DNA from: CALAED01 sp937891035
GTDB taxonomy: Bacteria > Actinomycetota > Actinomycetes > Streptosporangiales > Streptosporangiaceae
Direction: 5' to 3'
Length of the DNA stretch: 18,070 nucleotides
NCBI GenBank assembly: GCA_035642125.1
Contig: DASQSZ010000046.1
Coordinates: forward strand, 1 to 18,070
The notes beneath the pieces were generated by a model. It had not been told where the DNA came from and did no database searches. It saw nothing but the letters and a program-made list of their open reading frames with translations. Both the position numbers and the translations under genes were made by a program. Shown one piece after another: positions 13,781 through 18,070 of the stretch (position 1 is its first letter; the number at the start of each line of letters is the position of its first letter).

Positions 13781-15001
13781 ATGCGGTCCAAACGAGCTGT
13801 TCGACGAGTGGTCGCCTTGATCGGGGTGGCCGCGATCACAGTCACGGGGGCGTCGCTGGTCAGCGGGAACACCGGGAACGCGGCGCGGGGGGCGGCCGCG
13901 TCGGTCCGGCCGCTGGGTGCTGCGGCCACGTTCACCAGCGTGTTCAAGAGCCAACTCGGGCTGGAGGGCCTGACCGGTGACGGCCGGGGCAACCTCTATT
14001 CCGCGGCGCGGGGCGGCGACCCGTGCCCGGTGTGGCGGGTGCCCGTCTCAGGTGGCGCGCCGGCCGTCATCGGCAACATCCCGGCTCCGTGCAACCCGTC
14101 CGGGATCGCGTTCAACTCCGCCGGGCGGCTGTTCGTCGCCGATGGCGACGAGGTTCTCGCGCTGACGCCAAACGCGTCGAACCCGCCGACGGCGACGGTG
14201 TTCGCCGCCGGGGTCCCGGGCGCCAACGGAATCGCCTTCGATCGCACTGGCGCGCTGTGGATCTCCGACGGCACCACCGGCCAGGGTCGTGTCTGGAAGG
14301 TGGGGGCGGACGGCGCGCCGAGGGTGATGTTCCGGATTCAGCCCATGGTCAACGAGGTGAATCTCGTCGACGGCGTGGGCGGGATCGGCCGCGATCCGCG
14401 CTCGCTGCCGCCAGGCACGGTGACCGTCACCCCGAACGGCCGGTCCGCGGCCAACACACTGGGCTCTCAGCACCTCGTGGCCAACGGCTTGGCCTTCTCC
14501 GCCGACGGCACACTGTTCGTGGCCGACACGGCACGCGGCGCGATCTGGAAGGTCAGGTTCGACCGGTCCGGCCGGGTCAGCAGCCCGGTCGGCTGCGACA
14601 CGACCTTCCCCGCCGACACGCTCTGCCTCGACAACATCTTCGTCGCCCACCCGTACCTGGACGGGGCAGACGGCATCGCGCTCGACCGAGTCGGCACCAT
14701 CTGGGTCACCGCGAACGAGCGCAACGCCATCGTCGCCGTCACCGCAAGCGGCCGCGTGGTTGAGGTGGCACGCAACGCGCCGGACCCGGCGACCCGGCTG
14801 CGCAACGAAGGCCCGCTGGAGTTCCCGACCAGTCCGTTCATCAACGAGCGCACCCTGTGCCTCGCGCACTCCGATGGGAGCCGCCGCGACAACTTCCCCA
14901 ACACCGGGGGCGAGGTAGGGCCCGAGGGCCCGGAGCTTGCCAAGATCTCCTGCCTCGACCAGCGGCTCGATGACGCCGGACTACCGCTGCCGGTGCGCTG
15001 A
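13781..15001 (+). CDS. Secreted beta-propeller protein (SMP-30/NHL-like)
   Basis: A 406-residue exported protein. The N-terminus MRSKRAVRRVVALIGVAAITVTGASLVSG is a Sec-type signal peptide (basic n-region, hydrophobic core); the RR pair lacks the rest of a Tat motif. The mature part carries repeated blades of the form GIAFNSAGRLFVADGDEV, GIAFDRTGALWISDGTT, GLAFSADGTLFVADTARG and GIALDRVGTIWVTANERN. These are typical of SMP-30/gluconolactonase and NHL-type propellers. Six cysteines in the mature part could make three disulfides, in keeping with export. The function is unknown; lactonase activity or ligand binding at the propeller face are possibilities. ATG 13781 is preferred over 13763 and 13775 because GGAGG lies six bases before it. 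A strong hairpin follows. No neighbour clearly shares its task. Confidence 0.85.
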   Translation: MRSKRAVRRVVALIGVAAITVTGASLVSGNTGNAARGAAASVRPLGAAATFTSVFKSQLGLEGLTGDGRGNLYSAARGGDPCPVWRVPVSGGAPAVIGNIPAPCNPSGIAFNSAGRLFVADGDEVLALTPNASNPPTATVFAAGVPGANGIAFDRTGALWISDGTTGQGRVWKVGADGAPRVMFRIQPMVNEVNLVDGVGGIGRDPRSLPPGTVTVTPNGRSAANTLGSQHLVANGLAFSADGTLFVADTARGAIWKVRFDRSGRVSSPVGCDTTFPADTLCLDNIFVAHPYLDGADGIALDRVGTIWVTANERNAIVAVTASGRVVEVARNAPDPATRLRNEGPLEFPTSPFINERTLCLAHSDGSRRDNFPNTGGEVGPEGPELAKISCLDQRLDDAGLPLPVR

Positions 15002-15012
15002 CCATGGTGGTG

Positions 15013-15043
15013 GACGCCGCGCTCCGCCCCGGGGCGCGGCGTC
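15013..15043 (+). terminator. Hairpin terminator after the propeller gene
   Basis: GACGCCGCGC (15013-15022) and GCGCGGCGTC (15034-15043) form a perfect 10-bp stem with an 11-base loop, 12 bases after the stop. The convergent gap to proline dehydrogenase (15044-15154) holds nothing else recognisable. Confidence 0.7.
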
Positions 15044-15154
15044 GGCTCACCAAGTTAAGCCCGCGCCCGCGACGACGCCTCCCGCACCGCCGCCACCGGA
15101 TGGAGATCGGCGCGTTCGGCACCGGCCGGCCTCTCGTCGCTCGGATGTCTCGGG

Positions 15155-16081
15155 TCAGCCCTTGGCCAGGGCACGAAGGAAGAAGGCGACGTTGGCCGGG
15201 CGCTCGGCGAGCCGGCGCATGAAGTAGCCGTACCAGTCCTCGCCGAAGGGGACGTAAACGCGGATCCGCCGGCCGGCGTTGAGCAACTCGCGGCGCAGCC
15301 CGGATCCGATTCCGAAGAGCATCTGCACCTCCCAGTCCTCCGATGTCCGATTGAACCGATCCGCGAGATTCGCCGCCTCGCGGATCATGAACGGGTCATG
15401 CGTCGCGATCATCGGATAGCAGGAGGAGGCCATCAGCATGCGGATGCCGCTCTGGTAAGCGTCGTCGACGTCGCTCTTGCGTTGGTACGCGACGTCCTTC
15501 GGCTCACGGTAGGCACCCTTGACGAGTCGAACGCGCGCACCGGATCTCGACAGCGCCGCGATATCGTCGTGAGTCCGCTTGAGGTTCGCCTGCAGCACGT
15601 TCGCGGTCAGCGGGAACTCCGTTCGAAGCTCGATTCCGATGGCGAGCGTGGAGTCCACGGTGGTGTGATCCTCCATGTCCAGGGTCACCCGGCAATCGAC
15701 GGCGTCGGCGGCGACGCAGATCTCCCTGGCGTGCCGCAACGCTAGGTCGTGACCGCCTCCGGGCAGCCGCTGCCCCAGTGCCGAGAGCTTCAGCGAGACC
15801 TCCGAGCGCGCCGCCTGACCGGCCTGGTGCAAACGAAACAGGAGCGACAGGTACTGATCCCGGACATGCCGTGCCGACGCCAGGTCGGTGACGTCCTCGC
15901 CGAGTACGTCCAGGCTCGTCATCATCCCCTGCCGATGTACCTTTTCGACGGCCGTGATCGCGTCGGCGGCGTCCTCGCCGGCGACGAACCTGGCCACGAC
16001 ACCGCGTGAGATCCGGTTGGCCTCGATCGCCGTCCTGAGCCGGCTGCTTCGAGATGCGCGCAGCAGGGTTGGCCGCAGCAC
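15155..16081 (-). CDS. Proline dehydrogenase
   Basis: FAD-dependent oxidation of L-proline to pyrroline-5-carboxylate, the first step of proline catabolism, passing electrons to the membrane quinone pool. The 308-residue length matches the monofunctional actinomycete and Thermus-like enzymes (no fused P5C dehydrogenase). The TIM barrel motifs are all present: LDMED (134-138), QANLKR (164-169), RLVKGAY (185-191), THDP (227-230), EVQMLFG (251-257), and the substrate/FAD signature YVPFGEDWYGYFMRRLAERPAN beginning near residue 276. GTG 16081 is chosen because GGGAGAAGGGG precedes it immediately and the N-terminus VLRPTLLRAS fits the family; the open frame reaching 16375 is noncoding. It is divergent from a PucR-type regulator, its probable activator. 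The P5C dehydrogenase gene normally nearby is not in this window. Confidence 0.95.
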   Translation of the reverse strand: MLRPTLLRASRSSRLRTAIEANRISRGVVARFVAGEDAADAITAVEKVHRQGMMTSLDVLGEDVTDLASARHVRDQYLSLLFRLHQAGQAARSEVSLKLSALGQRLPGGGHDLALRHAREICVAADAVDCRVTLDMEDHTTVDSTLAIGIELRTEFPLTANVLQANLKRTHDDIAALSRSGARVRLVKGAYREPKDVAYQRKSDVDDAYQSGIRMLMASSCYPMIATHDPFMIREAANLADRFNRTSEDWEVQMLFGIGSGLRRELLNAGRRIRVYVPFGEDWYGYFMRRLAERPANVAFFLRALAKG

Positions 16082-16172
16082 GCCCCTTCTCCCTTCCTCG
16101 ATGGCAGGTGACGGTGGCGGCGGAAACCACCTGAACCAAGTCTGAAGGCGGCGTTTTCGGAAGCCGAGATAC

Positions 16173-16183
16173 ATCAGTCTGAT
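16173..16183. promoter_or_regulatory. Palindrome in the proline-gene divergent control region
   Basis: ATCAG-T-CTGAT is an exact 11-base palindrome, centrally placed between proline dehydrogenase (start 16081) and the PucR-type gene (start 16215). GTCTGAT from it recurs at 16210-16216, 33 bases on, about three helical turns and across the regulator's own start codon. This would suit an activator binding two same-face sites and repressing itself. The ligand is inferred to be the neighbouring PucR protein. Confidence 0.45.
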
Positions 16184-16214
16184 AAACGCTAGCCAGTTAT
16201 GTGACACTTGTCTG

Positions 16215-17366
16215 ATGGCGGAGTTGGATGACCTCGTCGACGAGATGGCCACGCTGCTGGACGCTCCGTGCACCCTGGAGGACGCCGACTTCAACCTCAT
16301 CGGGTTCTCCGGCCAAAGCGACGTCGACATCGTGCGGCAGCGCTCGATCATGGAACGCCGCTCGTCGAGCGACATCCGAGACTGGTTTCACGCCCAGGGC
16401 ATCAGAGAGTCCGACGGCCCGCTGCGCACCCCGCCCGAGCCACGGCTCGGAATCCAGGGCCGGCTGTGCGTGCCCGCTCGCCACCTGGGCCGTATCCAGG
16501 GCTACTTTTGGCTGCTCGATCCAGACGAGGTGATCCCCGAGTCGCTGTGGCCGGCGGCCGGTCGCATCGCCGACGTCGCGGGACTGCTGCTCGGACAGTC
16601 GACCCGGCATCAGACCCGGCTCAACCTCTTCTACCAGGACCTCATCGAGGGCGACCCCGCCGCGGTGCGCGGCGCGGCGCGGGAACTCGCGGCCGCTTCC
16701 GGGTTTTCCATGAACGAGGCCGTTACCTGCGTGATGGTCGAGCGGACGCGCTCGACCGACAGCCTGGCCTCGCAACCGCGGCGAGAGGGGGTTCTCTGGG
16801 TGGAGGAATCCGACTCGGTGACCGTGGCGATCGTCAGGGGAGCGGTGAGCGAGGCGACGGGTTCGGTGGAGGACTTCCTCGAGCGTCTCGGCTCGCCGCG
16901 CCGCCGACGCCGGGACAGTCGCGCCGCCCGTGTCGGCATCGGGCCCATCGTCGGTTCCCTCGAAGAGGTCCGCCGGGGGCGGTGGGGCGCCCAGACCGCC
17001 CTACGGGTCGCCAAGAGCCGCGAGCCGGGCGCGATCGTCCGCTGGGACGACCTGCGAGCGCTGAAGCTGCTCGCCGCCGCGGCCGACCACGACCTCGCGG
17101 AAGCCTTGTTCGACGAACGCCACCTGAGATTCCTCAGCGACCCCGGGTTCGCCGGCCTGAAGGAAACGGCGCGCGTCTACCTGGATCACGCGGGCAGCGT
17201 GGCCCGGACCGCGGACCGCTTGGGGCTGCACAGGCAGTCGCTCTATCACCGGCTGAACCAGGTGCGGCGGGCCACCGGTCTGGACCTGAAGAACGGCCAG
17301 GATCGGCTCTACCTCCACCTGGTCCTCACCTTGGAGAGCTTCCTCACCGGCGCGATCCCCGAGTGA
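16215..17366 (+). CDS. PucR-family regulator, probable proline-utilisation activator
   Basis: A 383-residue PucR/CdaR-type transcription factor. Residues about 1-125 look like an N-terminal sensor (PAS/GAF-like: APCTLEDADFNLIGFSG, then RLCVPARHLGRIQGYFWLLD). The middle part (about 135-300) contains a GGDEF-like fold region with VGIGPIVGSLEEVRRGRWGAQTALRVA. The C-terminus (about 321-376) is the HTH_30 domain, with HAGSVARTADRLGLHRQSLYHRLNQVRRATG as helix-turn-helix and LYLHLVLTL after it. PucR-type regulators next to proline dehydrogenase control proline use in mycobacteria, so it most likely senses proline or P5C. ATG 16215 has no recognisable Shine-Dalgarno, so weak or leaderless translation is possible; an alternative start inside the gene is not obvious. 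Confidence 0.9.
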   Translation: MAELDDLVDEMATLLDAPCTLEDADFNLIGFSGQSDVDIVRQRSIMERRSSSDIRDWFHAQGIRESDGPLRTPPEPRLGIQGRLCVPARHLGRIQGYFWLLDPDEVIPESLWPAAGRIADVAGLLLGQSTRHQTRLNLFYQDLIEGDPAAVRGAARELAAASGFSMNEAVTCVMVERTRSTDSLASQPRREGVLWVEESDSVTVAIVRGAVSEATGSVEDFLERLGSPRRRRRDSRAARVGIGPIVGSLEEVRRGRWGAQTALRVAKSREPGAIVRWDDLRALKLLAAAADHDLAEALFDERHLRFLSDPGFAGLKETARVYLDHAGSVARTADRLGLHRQSLYHRLNQVRRATGLDLKNGQDRLYLHLVLTLESFLTGAIPE

Positions 17367-17426
17367 GCCCGCGCGGCCGCCGAACAGCCGGGCACGGTCA
17401 CGGCGCGCGCCGGGCTCCGGGATGGG

Positions 17427-18070
17427 TCAGGCGCGCAGCGAGCAGCCGTTGACGAGGTCGCCCGACGCGGGGCGGGGGAGCGTGGCGCTCCGCGGCGGTG
17501 CCTGCCCGCCCGCGTCCCAGGTCTCCAGCGCGGTGAACGCGGCGCGCAGGCATGGCAGGATCGGCCGGAGCCGGTCGGGGAAGGCGTCGTACAGGCTGTC
17601 GACGTGGTTGCCGTCTTCGATCCGGTAGTAGCGGTGCAGCGCGGCCCGGCCGTGCGATTTGATCATGGTGGCATAGACGTCGGAGTCCTTGCTGATCGGC
17701 AGCAGCGTGTCGAGGGTGCCGTGCAGGGTGATCAGCGGCTTGCGGATGCGGCCGGTCAAGGCGATCCGGGCGACGGCGCGGTGCACGTCCGCGGGGCGGG
17801 CGGCATAGTCGTAGTCGGCGTCGCAGGCGGGCGTGCCGCTCGCGCAGAACGGGGTGCCGGCCTCGGTGGCACCGTCGTAGGAGGGATCGAGTTCCTCACG
17901 GTAGATCCGCTGCGTGAGGTCCCAGTAGACGGTGTGGTGGAAGCCCCACAGGAACTCCGAGCCGGCCGCGAAGCCCGCGTCCAGGATCGTCTGGCGCGCG
18001 GCGGGGTCGCCGGACGCGGCGTACGCGGGGTAGGCGCGCAGCACCGGCGGGAGGAACGTCAGCAGGTTGG
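17427..18070 (-). CDS. Secreted alpha/beta hydrolase, C-terminal part
   Basis: The gene runs off the right edge, so only the last ~213 codons are seen and the start and nucleophile serine are missing. The visible part contains the acid and histidine of a hydrolase triad: Asp in LHGTLDTLLPIS (codon near 17710) and His in EDGNHVDSLYDAF (codon near 17605). Several cysteines (CASGTPAC, LPCLRAA, NGCSLRA) suggest an extracellular disulfide-bonded protein. The pattern resembles tannase/feruloyl-esterase or polyhydroxybutyrate-oligomer hydrolase relatives. I cannot choose without the N-terminal half. It is convergent with the PucR-type gene across a 60-base GC-rich gap with only a 5-bp hairpin (GCCCG/CGGGC, 17367-17393). 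Confidence 0.75.
   Translation of the reverse strand, partial: NLLTFLPPVLRAYPAYAASGDPAARQTILDAGFAAGSEFLWGFHHTVYWDLTQRIYREELDPSYDGATEAGTPFCASGTPACDADYDYAARPADVHRAVARIALTGRIRKPLITLHGTLDTLLPISKDSDVYATMIKSHGRAALHRYYRIEDGNHVDSLYDAFPDRLRPILPCLRAAFTALETWDAGGQAPPRSATLPRPASGDLVNGCSLRA

Noticed and set aside
13727..13992. Small open frames on both strands over the signal-peptide region of the propeller gene
   Set aside because: They have no RBS and are fully overlapped by the better-supported secreted protein.
16082..16375. N-terminal extension of proline dehydrogenase, including a possible ATG at 16171
   Set aside because: No RBS at the upstream starts, it would cross the regulator gene and the palindrome, and the family N-terminus matches GTG 16081.

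Overview
The window is GC-rich (about 70% overall, higher at third codon positions) and reads as chromosomal DNA from an actinomycete, most likely of the Streptosporangiales. The basis is the one-polypeptide E2-E1 2-oxoglutarate dehydrogenase (kgd) followed by a DUF6104 gene, a PadR/DUF4097 pair, TTG/GTG starts, and hairpin terminators without U-tracts. The family placement is an inference from gene style, not a measured match. I saw no rRNA, tRNA, CRISPR array, insertion sequence or prophage.

Layout, left to right. Bases 1-86 (minus) hold only the signal peptide of a lipoprotein cut by the window edge. A divergent, mostly featureless gap of about 280 bases separates it from a malic enzyme (366-1574, plus), which ends in a 13-bp perfect hairpin. 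A type II toxin-antitoxin pair follows (RHH antitoxin and PIN-domain VapC-like toxin, 1821-2517, plus), with a palindrome in an AT-richer upstream region, then a zinc-free MDR oxidoreductase (2563-3531, plus). On the minus strand come a DUF4097 beta-repeat protein and a PadR regulator (5356 to 3656), driven by a promoter overlapped by two copies of a GATATATCGCG-type element. Further right, also minus and read in the order 11905 to 5575, are a xi-class glutathione-S-transferase-like protein overlapping a serpin by ATGA, then kgd, then DUF6104.

From 11991 on the plus strand come a DedA membrane protein, a peroxisomal-MFE-like short-chain dehydrogenase, and a secreted beta-propeller protein (SMP-30/NHL type). 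The right end holds a proline-catabolism pair: proline dehydrogenase (minus) and a PucR-type regulator (plus), divergent around a shared 133-bp control region. Last is a truncated secreted alpha/beta hydrolase (minus).

Most genes are central or lipid metabolism (malic enzyme, 2-oxoglutarate dehydrogenase, proline dehydrogenase, hydroxyacyl-CoA-type SDR). The most interesting points are regulatory or unusual-family signals: the PadR/DUF4097 promoter-operator, the translationally coupled serpin with an atypical hinge, the tandem repeats and hairpin between kgd and DUF6104, the proline-control palindrome, and the TA-locus palindrome. I did not find a clearly new multi-gene system; the best candidates for new biology are the serpin/GST-like pair and the PadR/DUF4097 circuit.
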